Counted from the stretch's first letter, positions 10,277 to 19,787 are shown. The stretch: 20,200 nt of DNA from Pseudomonadota bacterium (GCA_021841985.1 JAKCCP010000325.1:1-20200), one strand, 5' to 3'. The notes: generated by a model from the sequence alone, not told the origin. A program made the numbers and translations.

Positions 10277-10966
10277 ATGATCATGATGATCGCCTTCTAT
10301 ATCTTCGCGGCCATCCTGCTCGGCTCGGCGGCACTGGTGGTGAGCGCGCGCAACCCGGTGCATTCCGTGCTGTTCCTGATACTCGCGTTTTTCAACGCGG
10401 CGGGTCTGTTCCTGCTCGCCGGGGCCGAGTTCCTGGCGATGATCCTGGTCATCGTCTATGTCGGGGCAGTGGCCGTTCTGTTCTTGTTCGTGGTGATGAT
10501 GCTCGATGTCAATTTCGCGCAGCTCCGCGAGGGCTTCCAGCGCTACGCCCCGATCGGCGCGACGGTCGGGCTGGTGCTGTTCGCCGAACTCGCGATGGTG
10601 CTGGGGGGCTGGCGTGTCGCCCCCGGCATCACCGCGCTTCGCGCCGCCCCGATGCCGGCGGGAATGCAGAACACCGCGGCACTCGGCGATCTTCTTTATA
10701 CCCACAACATCCTCTTGTTCCAGCTTGCCGGGCTGGTGTTGCTGGTGGCGATGATCGGGGCGATCGTGCTGACGCATCGCGATCGTCGCACGTCGCGCCG
10801 TCAGGTGATCGCGCGCCAGATGGCGCGTAGCGTCGCCGAGACGCTGGAGCTGGTTGCCGCGCCGCTCGGCGCCGGCGTTGCGCCGGGTGAATTCCGTCGC
10901 CCGAAGCCCCTCGAGGAAGCCGCGGCGCCGCATCCCGTTGCGCCGCATCAGGGGGAGGGGCACTGA
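10277..10966 (+). CDS. nuoJ: NADH-quinone oxidoreductase subunit J
   Basis: This is a membrane subunit (ND6 type) of 229 residues with five predicted helices. It includes the helix at about 53-76 with Tyr61 in [19 protein letters not shown], the segment that changes between alpha and pi forms in complex I structures. The early motif [20 protein letters not shown] is also a strong match. After the last helix (ending near 166) there is a hydrophilic tail of about 60 residues, basic at first and Pro/His-rich at the end. It seems some 25 residues longer than common homologues. ATG 10277 is ten bases after AGAGGG (10261-10266); ATGs at 10283 and 10286 are alternatives. The gap to nuoI is 36 bases. 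Confidence 0.95.
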   Translation: MIMMIAFYIFAAILLGSAALVVSARNPVHSVLFLILAFFNAAGLFLLAGAEFLAMILVIVYVGAVAVLFLFVVMMLDVNFAQLREGFQRYAPIGATVGLVLFAELAMVLGGWRVAPGITALRAAPMPAGMQNTAALGDLLYTHNILLFQLAGLVLLVAMIGAIVLTHRDRRTSRRQVIARQMARSVAETLELVAAPLGAGVAPGEFRRPKPLEEAAAPHPVAPHQGEGH

Positions 10967-10967
10967 C

Positions 10968-11279
10968 ATGGCGATGATTGGGTTGGGTCACTATCTCGTG
11001 GTGTCCGCGATCCTCCTGGTGCTCGGGGTGTTCGGGATTTTTCTCAATCGCAAAAACGTTATCGTTATCCTGATGTCGGTCGAGCTCATCTTGCTTGCGG
11101 TCAATCTCAACCTCGTCGCGTTTTCCGCGGCCCTCGGCGATCTCGTCGGCCAGGTCTTTGCCATGTTCGTCCTTACCGTGGCGGCGGCGGAGGCGGCGAT
11201 CGGGCTCGCGATCGTCGTCGTCTATTTCCGCAACCGCGGCTCGATCGAGGTCGAGGACGTCAATCTGATGAAGGGTTGA
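10968..11279 (+). CDS. nuoK: NADH-quinone oxidoreductase subunit K
   Basis: This is a small membrane subunit (ND4L type) of 103 residues with three helices, part of the proton-transfer path. The buried acidic residues known to matter in this family are present: Glu39 in [14 protein letters not shown] and Glu75 in [13 protein letters not shown]. The C-terminus ends in VEDVNLMKG as in many homologues. The start at 10968 lies one base after the nuoJ stop and seven bases after a strong GGGGGAGGGG (10951-10960). An ATG at 10974 is a less likely alternative. Confidence 0.97.
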   Translation: MAMIGLGHYLVVSAILLVLGVFGIFLNRKNVIVILMSVELILLAVNLNLVAFSAALGDLVGQVFAMFVLTVAAAEAAIGLAIVVVYFRNRGSIEVEDVNLMKG

Positions 11280-11281
11280 GG

Positions 11282-13213
11282 ATGATCTACGCCGTTGCTG
11301 TTCTCGTCCCCCTATTCGGCTCGGCGGTTGCCGGTCTGCTCGGCCGCGCCATCGGCGATCGCGCCGCCCAGGCGGTAACCATTCTCTGCATGATCGTGGC
11401 CACGATTTGCGGCGAAACGGCGTTTATCCAACTCGTCTGGGGAGGCGCGCCGACCGGCGCAGTGCGACTTGCCGAATGGGTCTCGGCGGGATCGTTCCAT
11501 GTCGATTGGGCGCTGCGCTATGACACGCTCTCGGCGGTGATGGTGGCGATGGTCACCTTCGTTGCGACTCTCATCCACATCTACAGCATTGGCTACATGG
11601 GCCACGAGCATAAGCCGGTAGCCCGCTTCTTCAGCTATCTCTCGCTCTTCAGCTTTGCGATGCTGATGCTGGTGACGGCGAATAATCTGTTGCAATTGTT
11701 TTTCGGCTGGGAGGGGGTAGGCCTCATGAGCTACCTCCTCATCGGCTATTGGTATGAAAGGCCGAGCGCCTGCGCCGCCGCCATCAAGGCTTTCGTGGTT
11801 AACCGCATCGGCGATTTGTTCTTCGCGGTCGGCATCGCTCTGGTGTTTTTTCTTTTCGGCTCGGTTTCCTTCAGCACCATCTTCGCTGCCGTGCCCCAGC
11901 ATCTCAATGATACCTACGCGCTGTTCGGGACGAATTATCGCGCGCTCGAGGTGATCTGTATTCTGCTGTTCATTGGCGCGATGGGCAAATCGGCGCAGAT
12001 CGGGCTGCATGTCTGGCTGCCTGACGCGATGGAGGGGCCGACGCCGGTTTCGGCGCTCATTCATGCCGCGACCATGGTTACCGCCGGCGTGTTCCTCATG
12101 GCGCGCATCTCGCCGATCCTCGAACATGCACCGGTGGCACTGGGGGTTATAACGGTGATCGGCGCCAGCACCGCGCTGTTCGCCGCGACCATCGGCTGCG
12201 TGCAGAACGACATCAAGCGGGTGATCGCCTATTCCACCTGCTCGCAGCTCGGCTATATGTTCATCGCCGCCGGTGTCGGCGCCTATCAGGTCTCGATTTT
12301 TCATCTCATCACACATGCTTTTTTCAAGGCGCTGCTGTTCCTGAGCGCGGGCTCGGTGATCCACGCGATGTCGGACGAGCAGGATATGCGACGCATGGGG
12401 GGTCTGTGGAAAAAAATCCCGCTCACCTACACCATGATGTGGGCGGGCAGCCTGGCGCTCGCCGGTATTTTCCCTTTTGCCGGTTATTACTCCAAGGATG
12501 CAATCCTCGAGGCGGCTTTCGCTGACGGCAGCCCGGTTGCGATCTATGGCTTCGTCTGCGGCGTGCTCGCGGCCTTTCTCACGGCGTTCTATTCCTGGCG
12601 GCTGCTGCTGATGACCTTCCACGGTCGCTCGCGTGCTGATCACCATGTGCTCGAGCATGTACATGAAAGCCCGCTGGTCATGACCGGGCCGCTGATCGTG
12701 CTGGCGGTCGGTGCCTTGATCGCGGGCTTCTCGCTGCGCGGGCTTTTCATCGGCGCCGATTGGCATGCCTTCTGGCGCAACAGCGTCGGCGTTGCCCCGG
12801 GCAATCATATTCTCGCGCGCATGGAGGAGATCCCCGCCTGGGCGGCGCTCGCGCCAAGCGTGCTCGCGCTGCTTGGCATCGCGCTGGCTTACATCATGTA
12901 TGTCGCGGTGCCAACGCTGCCGGCTGGGATTGCCGCGCGTTTCGCGCCGATCTACCGTTTTCTGCTCAACAAATGGTATTTCGACGAACTTTATGACGCG
13001 GTTCTGGTGCGCCCGTTCTTCGCGTTGGCGCGGCTGCTGTGGCAGGTTGGCGATGTCACGATCATCGATGGGGTACCCAACAGCATCGCCCACATTGCCG
13101 AGGATTCCGCCGAGCAGGCGGTCAAGCTACAGACCGGCTCGATCGCCGTCTATGCCTTCTCGATGCTGATTGGCGTGGTGTTGCTGATTACCATTTTCCT
13201 GATTTTCCGGTGA
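11282..13213 (+). CDS. nuoL: NADH-quinone oxidoreductase subunit L
   Basis: This is the largest membrane subunit (ND5 type), 643 residues and about 16 helices. It is an antiporter-like proton channel at the far end of the membrane arm, with the long lateral helix in its C-terminal part. Key residues of the channel are visible: Glu144 in FFGWEGVGLMSYLLIG, Lys236 in GAMGKSAQIGLHVWLPDAMEG, and Lys405 in GYYSKDAILE. A hydrophobic anchor at the C-terminus (about 620-643) fits the end of the lateral helix. The start at 11282 is two bases after the nuoK stop, with AAGGG (11271-11275) six bases upstream. Confidence 0.97.
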   Translation: MIYAVAVLVPLFGSAVAGLLGRAIGDRAAQAVTILCMIVATICGETAFIQLVWGGAPTGAVRLAEWVSAGSFHVDWALRYDTLSAVMVAMVTFVATLIHIYSIGYMGHEHKPVARFFSYLSLFSFAMLMLVTANNLLQLFFGWEGVGLMSYLLIGYWYERPSACAAAIKAFVVNRIGDLFFAVGIALVFFLFGSVSFSTIFAAVPQHLNDTYALFGTNYRALEVICILLFIGAMGKSAQIGLHVWLPDAMEGPTPVSALIHAATMVTAGVFLMARISPILEHAPVALGVITVIGASTALFAATIGCVQNDIKRVIAYSTCSQLGYMFIAAGVGAYQVSIFHLITHAFFKALLFLSAGSVIHAMSDEQDMRRMGGLWKKIPLTYTMMWAGSLALAGIFPFAGYYSKDAILEAAFADGSPVAIYGFVCGVLAAFLTAFYSWRLLLMTFHGRSRADHHVLEHVHESPLVMTGPLIVLAVGALIAGFSLRGLFIGADWHAFWRNSVGVAPGNHILARMEEIPAWAALAPSVLALLGIALAYIMYVAVPTLPAGIAARFAPIYRFLLNKWYFDELYDAVLVRPFFALARLLWQVGDVTIIDGVPNSIAHIAEDSAEQAVKLQTGSIAVYAFSMLIGVVLLITIFLIFR

Positions 13214-13214
13214 A

Positions 13215-14759
13215 ATGATGAACCAGGCCGGTTTCCCGCTGCTCTCGCTGATTACCTGGCTGCCGCTGCTCGGCGGCGCCGTCATCCTCTCGGTGCGCGG
13301 CGATGAGGCGACGGTTGCCACCAACGCCCGCTGGACAGCGCTTTGGACCAGCCTCATCGTCTTCGCGCTCAGCCTTTTGCTCTGGGGTGAATTCGATTCT
13401 TCCGAGGCCGGATTCCAGTTTGTCGAGCACCTCACATGGCTGCCGCAATTCGGCGTGAGCTATCGCATGGGGGTCGATGGCATCAGTGTGCTGTTTGTGC
13501 TGCTTTCCACCGCGCTGACGCCGATCTGCGTGCTGGCAAGCTGGGAGTCGATAAAGAAAAACGTGCGAGAATACATGCTCGCCTTCCTTATCCTCGAGAC
13601 CATGATGGTGGGCACATTCTGCGCGCTCGACTTCGTTGTTTTCTATATGTTCTTCGAAGGCGTGCTGATCCCGATGTATCTCATCATCGGCATCTGGGGC
13701 GGGCCGCGGCGGGTCTACTCGGCGCTCAAATTCTTCCTCTACACGCTTGCGGGTTCGGTGCTGATGCTGCTCGCCCTGCTCGCCATCTGGTACTTCGCCG
13801 GCACCACGGATATTACCGTGCTGCTGCATACCCAATTCCCGACCAACATGCAGTACTGGCTGTTCCTCGCCTTCCTTGCATCGTTCTCCGTGAAAGTGCC
13901 GATGTGGCCGGTTCATACTTGGCTGCCCGATGCCCATGTCGAAGCGCCGACCGCGGGCTCGGTTATTCTTGCTGGCGTGCTGCTCAAGATGGGGGCCTAC
14001 GGGTTCTTGCGCTTTTCGGTGCCGATGCTACCGCAAGCCTCGACCTATTTCGCGCCGCTGATTTTTGCGCTCTCGGTGATCGCGGTGATCTACACCTCGC
14101 TGGTGGCCTTGGCGCAGACCGATATGAAGAAGCTGATCGCCTATTCCTCGGTCGCGCATATGGCGATCGTGACCATCGGCATCTTTACCTTCAACGCCCA
14201 GGGGATCGACGGCGCGTTGTTCCAGATGCTCTCGCATGGCATCGTCGCGAGCGCGCTCTTTCTTTGCGTTGGCGTGATCTATGACCGGATGCACACGCGT
14301 GAGATCGCGCGTTATGGCGGCCTCGTCGAGCGCATGCCGGCCTACGCCGCGACCTTCATGCTGTTCACCTTGGCGAGCATGGGCCTGCCAGGAACTTCCG
14401 GGTTTATTGGCGAGGTGCTGGTGATCTTTGGCTCCCTCAAGATTAATTTCTGGCTCTCGCTACTCGGCGGCAGTGGCATGATCCTGGGCTGCGCCTATAT
14501 GCTCTATCTTTACCGGCGGGTGATTTTCGGCCGGCTTACCCGCGCCGATCTGCAAGCCATTCTCGATCTTTCGCCGCGCGAGGTCGCGGTCTTTGCGCCG
14601 CTCGTGCTGCTCACCCTATGGATGGGGGTTTATCCCGCGAGCTTCACGCATTTCTTCGAGACCTCAGTGAACGCCATGGTAAGCCAGCATCAGGCGGCGC
14701 TCACGGGCGGCGCGACCCGCCTTGCCGCGCGCCTGCCGGACCAGAAGGTGCTGCCATGA
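13215..14759 (+). CDS. nuoM: NADH-quinone oxidoreductase subunit M
   Basis: This is the second antiporter-like subunit (ND4 type), 514 residues and about 14 helices, which pumps protons in the membrane arm. The conserved charged residues of the channel are Glu148 in YMFFEGVLIPMYLIIG, Lys227 in SFSVKVPMWPVHTWLPDAH, and Lys258 in LLKMGAYGFLRF. A further Glu lies in GTSGFIGEVLVIFG. ATG 13215 and ATG 13218 are adjacent, and no good ribosome site separates them. 13215 is one base after the nuoL stop, so translation is probably coupled. The last four bases overlap nuoN. Confidence 0.96.
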   Translation: MMNQAGFPLLSLITWLPLLGGAVILSVRGDEATVATNARWTALWTSLIVFALSLLLWGEFDSSEAGFQFVEHLTWLPQFGVSYRMGVDGISVLFVLLSTALTPICVLASWESIKKNVREYMLAFLILETMMVGTFCALDFVVFYMFFEGVLIPMYLIIGIWGGPRRVYSALKFFLYTLAGSVLMLLALLAIWYFAGTTDITVLLHTQFPTNMQYWLFLAFLASFSVKVPMWPVHTWLPDAHVEAPTAGSVILAGVLLKMGAYGFLRFSVPMLPQASTYFAPLIFALSVIAVIYTSLVALAQTDMKKLIAYSSVAHMAIVTIGIFTFNAQGIDGALFQMLSHGIVASALFLCVGVIYDRMHTREIARYGGLVERMPAYAATFMLFTLASMGLPGTSGFIGEVLVIFGSLKINFWLSLLGGSGMILGCAYMLYLYRRVIFGRLTRADLQAILDLSPREVAVFAPLVLLTLWMGVYPASFTHFFETSVNAMVSQHQAALTGGATRLAARLPDQKVLP

Positions 14760-16177
14760 ACGGGTCTCTCGCCACCCCCGAAATCGTGCTGGCTCTTTGC
14801 GGCATGGGGATATTGTTATTCGGCGTTTTGCGCCGCGGCGATGGGGGCTTGATCTGCAGCATGCTGACGATCGGCGCGCTGTTGCTCGCCGCCGTTCTGG
14901 TCGCCGGCGGTGCGTTCGGTCTGGCCTTTGAGGGGCAGTTTCTCGTCGACCCGATGAGCGTGTTCAGCAAGTTCCTGATCCTTGCCGCGGCCATCCTCGG
15001 GGTGGTGCTCTCGCTCGACTACAATGCGCGCGAGGGGATCGGGCGCTTCGAATTCCCGGTGCTGATGCTGTTCGCAACCCTCGGCATGATGGTCATGGTC
15101 TCGGCCGGGAACATGATGAGCCTCTATCTCGGGATCGAATTGCAGTCGCTTTCCATCTACGTGCTCGCCGCTTTCGCCCGCGATGATGTGCGCTCGGCCG
15201 AAGCCGGCCTGAAGTATTTTGTCCTTGGCGCGCTCGCCTCGGGGCTGCTGCTCTACGGCATCACGCTGGTCTATGGTTTTTCGGGGAGCATGGATTTTGC
15301 TGCCATCCGCCAAGCGCTCAGCGATCCGACGCGGGTTTCCGAAGGGCTGATCGTCGGCGTGGTGTTCGTCATCGCGGGCTTCGCCTTCAAGGTCGCGGCA
15401 GTGCCGTTCCATATGTGGACACCCGATGTCTATGAGGGCGCGCCGAGCCCGGTCACGGCATTTCTCGGCACCGCGCCGAAGGTCGCGGCGATGGTGCTGT
15501 TTCTTCGCGTGATGGTGGGGCCGTTCGGTCATGTGCTGATGCAATGGCAGGCGCTGATCGAGATTGTTTCGGTCGCCTCGATGCTCCTCGGTGCCCTCGC
15601 CGCCATCGGCCAGAGCAATATCAAGCGGCTCATGGCCTATTCCTCGATCGGCCATATGGGCTATGTGCTAATCGGGCTCGCCTGCGGCAACGCCGCCGGT
15701 CTGCGTGGCGCGCTGGTTTATCTCGTTGTCTATGTCTTCATGTTTCTGGGCACGTTTGCCGTTATCCTGGCGATGCGCCGGCGTGGCCAGGCGGTCGAGA
15801 CGATCGCCGATCTCGCCGGGCTCGGGCGCAACGATCCGGCGCTGGCGATGGCGATGGCGGTGTTCATGTTCAGCATGGCGGGCATTCCGCCGCTTTCGGG
15901 CTTTTTCGGCAAACTCTACGTGTTTCTCGCCGCCGTTCAGAGCGGGTTGTGGACGCTGGCGATCATCGGCGTGCTGACCAGCGTGGTTGGCGCCTTCTAT
16001 TATCTCCGCATCGTCAAGGTGATGTATTTCGATGCGGCGCGCGAGGCGTTTGATCGGCGCCCAGCGTCGCTCTCGGTGGTCGCGGCGGCAACCGGCCTCT
16101 TCACCACCTTCTTTTTCATCGCCCCCGCTCCGGTGCTCGATGCCGCGCAGGCGGCGGCGCGCGTGTTGTTCGGGTGA
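14756..16177 (+). CDS. nuoN: NADH-quinone oxidoreductase subunit N
   Basis: This is the third antiporter-like subunit (ND2 type), 473 residues and about 14 helices, and it completes the 14-gene complex I set. Visible markers are Glu128 in LYLGIELQSLSIYVLAAF, Lys212 in GFAFKVAAVPFHMWTPDVYEG, a Lys in SGFFGKLYVFLAA, and YSSIGHMGYVLIGL in the second channel half. ATG 14756 overlaps the nuoM stop (ATGA), a coupling arrangement. The frame is open upstream within nuoM but lacks membrane character there. Its own stop overlaps the birA GTG, so the operon continues past complex I. Confidence 0.97.
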   Translation: MNGSLATPEIVLALCGMGILLFGVLRRGDGGLICSMLTIGALLLAAVLVAGGAFGLAFEGQFLVDPMSVFSKFLILAAAILGVVLSLDYNAREGIGRFEFPVLMLFATLGMMVMVSAGNMMSLYLGIELQSLSIYVLAAFARDDVRSAEAGLKYFVLGALASGLLLYGITLVYGFSGSMDFAAIRQALSDPTRVSEGLIVGVVFVIAGFAFKVAAVPFHMWTPDVYEGAPSPVTAFLGTAPKVAAMVLFLRVMVGPFGHVLMQWQALIEIVSVASMLLGALAAIGQSNIKRLMAYSSIGHMGYVLIGLACGNAAGLRGALVYLVVYVFMFLGTFAVILAMRRRGQAVETIADLAGLGRNDPALAMAMAVFMFSMAGIPPLSGFFGKLYVFLAAVQSGLWTLAIIGVLTSVVGAFYYLRIVKVMYFDAAREAFDRRPASLSVVAAATGLFTTFFFIAPAPVLDAAQAAARVLFG

Positions 16178-16965
16178 GCGCCCCCGCCCCCGGCGCGGGC
16201 GGGATGTGGCGGATCGAGCGCTATGAGAGCCTGCCCTCGACTTCCGATCTTTGTATCGCGCGGGCGCATGCCGGAGAGGCGGCGGGGCTGGTGGTGCTTG
16301 CCGGCCGCCAGAGTGGTGGGCGCGGCCGGGCCGGGCGGGTTTGGCTGTCGCCGCCGGGGAATCTCGCGCTGTCGCTGCTGTTGCGCCCGGAGACGCCGCT
16401 CGCCGAAGCCGGGCAATGGGCGCTGGTGGCCGGGGTGACGCTGATCGAGGCGCTGCTGGCGGTATTGCCGCGGGCGGCGGGGCGGCTGGCGCTGAAATGG
16501 CCGAACGACGTGATGCTGGAGGGGGACAAACTCGCCGGTATCCTGATCGATAGCGCGGCCGGCGCGGCGGGTCGCATGGCATGGCTGGTGCTGGGCTTCG
16601 GCGCCAATCTGGCCACGGCGCCGGAGCTGGCCGAACGCCCTACCGCCGCTCTCGCCGGTCTCGCGCCCCCGCCGAGCCCCGAGACGCTGGCCGCGGCCCT
16701 GCTGGAGCGGCTCGACGCCTGGCGGGCGGTATGGCGAGAGCGCGGCTTTGATCCGCTTCGCGAGACTTGGCTGCGTCACGCCCATCCCCTCGGCACGGCG
16801 CTCTCGCTCATCCAGGGGGCGCGCCCAGTCACCGGGCGCTTCGCCGGGCTGAGCCCCACGGGTGCCTTGCTGCTGGACACCGGGGACGGCATAGAGGGTT
16901 TTTCAACGGGGGATGTCATGCTGGGAACGGCGTCGCGATCGGCGCCCCAGGTGGTGTCAAAATAG
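16174..16965 (+). CDS. birA: Biotin--[acetyl-CoA-carboxylase] ligase, class I (no DNA-binding domain)
   Basis: This cytoplasmic enzyme activates biotin with ATP and attaches it to the biotin carboxyl carrier protein of acetyl-CoA carboxylase. Its 263 residues contain only the catalytic and C-terminal domains. There is no N-terminal helix-turn-helix, so it should not be a repressor as E. coli BirA is. The biotinyl-AMP loop GGRGRAGRVW is at 48-57, KWPNDV at 108-113 and the conserved Lys119 in DKLAGILID. GFGANL corresponds to the family GIGINV. GTG 16174 overlaps the nuoN stop (GTGA). ATG 16204 (MWRIERYESL) is a possible later start, since the first ten residues are not conserved-looking. The nuoN-birA-coaX order is familiar in alphaproteobacteria. 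Confidence 0.92.
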   Translation: MSAPAPGAGGMWRIERYESLPSTSDLCIARAHAGEAAGLVVLAGRQSGGRGRAGRVWLSPPGNLALSLLLRPETPLAEAGQWALVAGVTLIEALLAVLPRAAGRLALKWPNDVMLEGDKLAGILIDSAAGAAGRMAWLVLGFGANLATAPELAERPTAALAGLAPPPSPETLAAALLERLDAWRAVWRERGFDPLRETWLRHAHPLGTALSLIQGARPVTGRFAGLSPTGALLLDTGDGIEGFSTGDVMLGTASRSAPQVVSK

Positions 16966-16977
16966 GGATCGGCGGTC

Positions 16978-17787
16978 ATGCTGCTGGTGGTCGATGCCGG
17001 CAATACCAATGTGGTTTTCGCGGTGCATGATGGCCTGGGCTGGCGCGGCACCTGGCGGATCGCGACCGAGGCGCAGCGCACCTCGGACGAATACGCGGTT
17101 TGGCTGCTCGCGCTTTTCGCTCATGCCGGGCTGAAGCCGGCCGAGGTCGATGGCGCGGCGATCGGCACGGTGGTGCCGGCGGCACTCTATCATCTGCGCC
17201 GTCTGTGCCGGGACTGGTTCTCGGTCGAGCCGCTGATCGCGCGGGCCCATCTCGACTGGGGGTTCGAGATCCGCGTCGATCAACCCGAGGAGGTCGGCGC
17301 CGATCGGCTGGTGAACGCTTTGGCCGCGCATCAGCGCTATGGCGGACCGTTGGTGGTGATCGATTTCGGCACCGCGACGACCTTTGATGTCGTCGAACGG
17401 GGCGGCGCCTACAGGGGTGGCGTGATCGCGCCGGGGATCAATCTCTCGCTTGAGGCGCTGCACCAGGCGGCGGCGCGGCTGCCGCGCATCGGCATTGGCC
17501 GGCCGCAATCGGTGATCGGCCACGGCACGGTCTCGGCCATGCAATCGGGGATGTATTGGGGCTATATCGGGCTGATCGAGGGGCTGGTCGCGCGCATCCA
17601 GGGCGAGGTTGGCGAGGCGCTGAAAGTGGTGGCGACCGGCGGTCTCGCGCCGCTCTTCGCCGAAGGCACCCCGGTGATCGAGCGTATCGACCCCGATCTG
17701 ACCCTCGAGGGCCTGCGGCTGCTGGCGCAACGCAATCCGGCGCCCACATTGTCGCGTGAGAGGGCTCGCCTCGGCGACATTGAATAG
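16978..17787 (+). CDS. coaX: Type III pantothenate kinase
   Basis: CoaX phosphorylates pantothenate with ATP in the first step of coenzyme A synthesis, in the cytoplasm. It has 269 residues and an ASKHA-type fold. Motifs seen are DAGNTN at 6-11 (phosphate binding, Asp6), [14 protein letters not shown] at 103-116 with the catalytic Asp109, [11 protein letters not shown] at 129-139 and [15 protein letters not shown] at 147-161. The final 15 residues look like a free tail. Type III enzymes often need a monovalent cation and are not inhibited by CoA; this is family knowledge. The start at 16978 is 12 bases after birA, with only a weak ribosome site (GGCGG), so coupling is likely. Confidence 0.96.
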   Translation: MLLVVDAGNTNVVFAVHDGLGWRGTWRIATEAQRTSDEYAVWLLALFAHAGLKPAEVDGAAIGTVVPAALYHLRRLCRDWFSVEPLIARAHLDWGFEIRVDQPEEVGADRLVNALAAHQRYGGPLVVIDFGTATTFDVVERGGAYRGGVIAPGINLSLEALHQAAARLPRIGIGRPQSVIGHGTVSAMQSGMYWGYIGLIEGLVARIQGEVGEALKVVATGGLAPLFAEGTPVIERIDPDLTLEGLRLLAQRNPAPTLSRERARLGDIE

Positions 17788-17808
17788 AGCAGATAACGAA
17801 AGGGCGTA

Positions 17809-19455
17809 ATGGACACGGCAGGCGATGATTTCGCCTTCCTGCCTTTGGGCGGGACGGGCGAGATCGGCATGAATTTCAATCTCTATCGCTGTCAGGGACG
17901 CTGGCTGGCCGTCGATTGCGGCATCGGCTTTGCCGGCCCGGCGCTGCCCGAGGCGGAAATCCTGGTGCCCGATCCCGGTTTCATCGCGGCGCGACGCTCC
18001 GCCCTGCTCGGCCTCATCCTCACACATGCGCATGAGGACCATATCGGCGCGGTCGCCCATCTCTGGCCCACCCTCCGCTGCCCGATCTATGCAACGTCCT
18101 TCGCCGCTGCGATGCTGCGCCGCAAACTCGCCGAGGCGCAGTTACTGCAGGAGGTCAAGCTGCATGTCGTCCCGCCTGGCGGGCGGATCGATCTGCCGCC
18201 GTTCGCGGTCCAGATGCTGCGGGTCGCCCATTCGATTCCCGAGGCGCAGGCCTTGGCGATCGAGACCCCGCTCGGCCGGGTGCTGCATACCGGCGACTGG
18301 AAACTCGATCCCGAGCCGCTGGTGGGCCCCCCGACCGACGAGGCCGCCTTCGCCGCTTTCGGCGATCGCGGCGTGCTTGCGATGATCTGCGATTCCACCA
18401 ATGCCATGGTCGAGGGCCATTCGGGCTCGGAGGCCGAGGTGCGGCGCAATCTCGCCGCTCTCATTCGTGGCCTCAAGGGGCGCGTCGCGGTGACGTGTTT
18501 CGCCTCCAACGTGGCGCGCGTGGAAAGCATCGCGCTTGCGGCGCAAGCGGCGGGGCGCAGCATCGCCCTGGTTGGGCGGGCGCTCCGCAATCTCGACGCC
18601 GCGGCGCGCGGCACCGGCTATCTTGCCGATATCCCGGCCTTCGTCGCCGAGGAAGATGCGGGCTCGATCCCGGATGATCATCTCCTGATCCTGATTACCG
18701 GCAGCCAGGGCGAGGCGCGCTCGGCACTGGCGCGGGTCGCCGCCGATACGCATCCCGAGATCGCCCTCGGGGAGGGCGACACGGTGCTGTTTTCCAGCCG
18801 GATGATCCCGGGCAATGAGCGGGCGATCGGCATCGTGCAGGACAATCTGGTGCGCCGGGGCGTACAGGTGATGACCGAGGCCGACCACATGGTGCATGTC
18901 TCTGGCCATCCGGCGCGTGATGAGTTGCGGCGCCTTTATCGGCTGGTGCGGCCACGTTTCGCGGTGCCGGTGCATGGCGAATGGCGCCATCTCGCGGCCC
19001 ATGCCGAATTGGCCGCCGCGCTTGGCGTGCGGCCGATCCTGATCGAGGATGGCGACATCCTGAACCTCGCGCCGGGCACGCCCGAGGTGGTGGACAGCGC
19101 CCCGGTCGGCCGTCTCGCGGTCGATGGCAAGCGGCTGGTGCCGCTGACCGGGGGCGTGATGGCGGCGCGGCGGCGGATGTTGCGGGAAGGGGTTGCGGTC
19201 GCGAGTTTTGCCGTCGATGCCGCCGGGCGGCTTCGCGGCCGGCCTCGGCTCAGCGCGCCGGGCCTGTTCGACCCCGAAGACCCGGAAGCGATGGTGGTTG
19301 CCGAGGAATTCGCGACGACGCTGGCCGATCTTCCCGAAGCCTTGCGGCGTGACGAGACGGCTTTGGCGGATGCAGCGCGGGCGGCATTGCGGCGGGTGCT
19401 GTCGCGGCGCCTGCATAAACGGCCGATCGTTGATATCCATTTGCTGCGGGTCTAG
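17809..19455 (+). CDS. rnj: Ribonuclease J
   Basis: RNase J is a metallo-beta-lactamase/beta-CASP ribonuclease with 5'-3' exonuclease and endonuclease activity in RNA maturation and decay. It has 548 residues, the usual length. The zinc-binding motif HAHEDH is at 73-78, preceded by PLGGTGEIGMN at 12-22. HTGDWK supplies a further metal ligand. The beta-CASP part has CDSTNA, CFASNVARVES and HVSGHP (363-368), followed by PVHGEWRHL. The C-terminal domain is intact. The start at 17809 follows AAGGG (17800-17804) at four bases, 21 bases after coaX. Placement behind coaX in the nuo-birA-coaX unit is a recognised alphaproteobacterial arrangement. Confidence 0.95.
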   Translation: MDTAGDDFAFLPLGGTGEIGMNFNLYRCQGRWLAVDCGIGFAGPALPEAEILVPDPGFIAARRSALLGLILTHAHEDHIGAVAHLWPTLRCPIYATSFAAAMLRRKLAEAQLLQEVKLHVVPPGGRIDLPPFAVQMLRVAHSIPEAQALAIETPLGRVLHTGDWKLDPEPLVGPPTDEAAFAAFGDRGVLAMICDSTNAMVEGHSGSEAEVRRNLAALIRGLKGRVAVTCFASNVARVESIALAAQAAGRSIALVGRALRNLDAAARGTGYLADIPAFVAEEDAGSIPDDHLLILITGSQGEARSALARVAADTHPEIALGEGDTVLFSSRMIPGNERAIGIVQDNLVRRGVQVMTEADHMVHVSGHPARDELRRLYRLVRPRFAVPVHGEWRHLAAHAELAAALGVRPILIEDGDILNLAPGTPEVVDSAPVGRLAVDGKRLVPLTGGVMAARRRMLREGVAVASFAVDAAGRLRGRPRLSAPGLFDPEDPEAMVVAEEFATTLADLPEALRRDETALADAARAALRRVLSRRLHKRPIVDIHLLRV

Positions 19456-19457
19456 CG

Positions 19458-19751
19458 ATGGGATGGTTCACCGACCTCGTTCTCTATGTGCTGATCTGGT
19501 GGGTGCTACTGTTCGCGGTATTGCCGTTCGGGGTGCGGCCAGAAGCCGATCCCGATCCCCGGAGCGGCTGGCGTGGCGCGCCGGCACAGCCTTATTTGGG
19601 CCGCAAAATTCTGGCGACGACGCTGATCGCGACGTTGGTCTGGGGCGGCTGCATGGCGGTGATTGAAAGCAGCTGGCTAAGTTTCCGCCATGGTATTTTG
19701 GCGGCGCCCGATAACGCGGCAGATGTTGATAAAAAATCAGGCAATAGATAA
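19458..19751 (+). CDS. DUF1467 family small membrane protein
   Basis: This 97-residue protein has two predicted membrane helices, at about 6-25 and 50-68, joined by a short loop with Pro and Gly (PFGVRPEADPDPRSGWRG). The motifs LPFGV, GAPAQPYLGRKI and TTLIATLVWGG match the DUF1467 pattern known from alphaproteobacteria, where the gene follows rnj. Its function is unknown. It starts two bases after the rnj stop without a clear ribosome site, so coupling is probable. The C-terminal 20 residues (Asp/Lys/Asn-rich) are not conserved-looking, and GC content falls there. The stop codon lies in the loop-side arm of a small A/T-rich inverted repeat (19744-19758). Confidence 0.88.
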   Translation: MGWFTDLVLYVLIWWVLLFAVLPFGVRPEADPDPRSGWRGAPAQPYLGRKILATTLIATLVWGGCMAVIESSWLSFRHGILAAPDNAADVDKKSGNR

Positions 19752-19787
19752 AATCTATGGCCGCGTTTGGCCGGATTGCATTAAAAA

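Noticed and set aside
11312..13093. 593-codon open frame on the minus strand opposite nuoL
   Set aside because: It is rich in Arg, His, Asp and Glu and matches no family. High GC at third codon positions of nuoL suppresses antisense stops.
18142..19440. 432-codon minus-strand frame opposite rnj
   Set aside because: Same GC-driven shadow pattern. The rnj frame carries all catalytic motifs.
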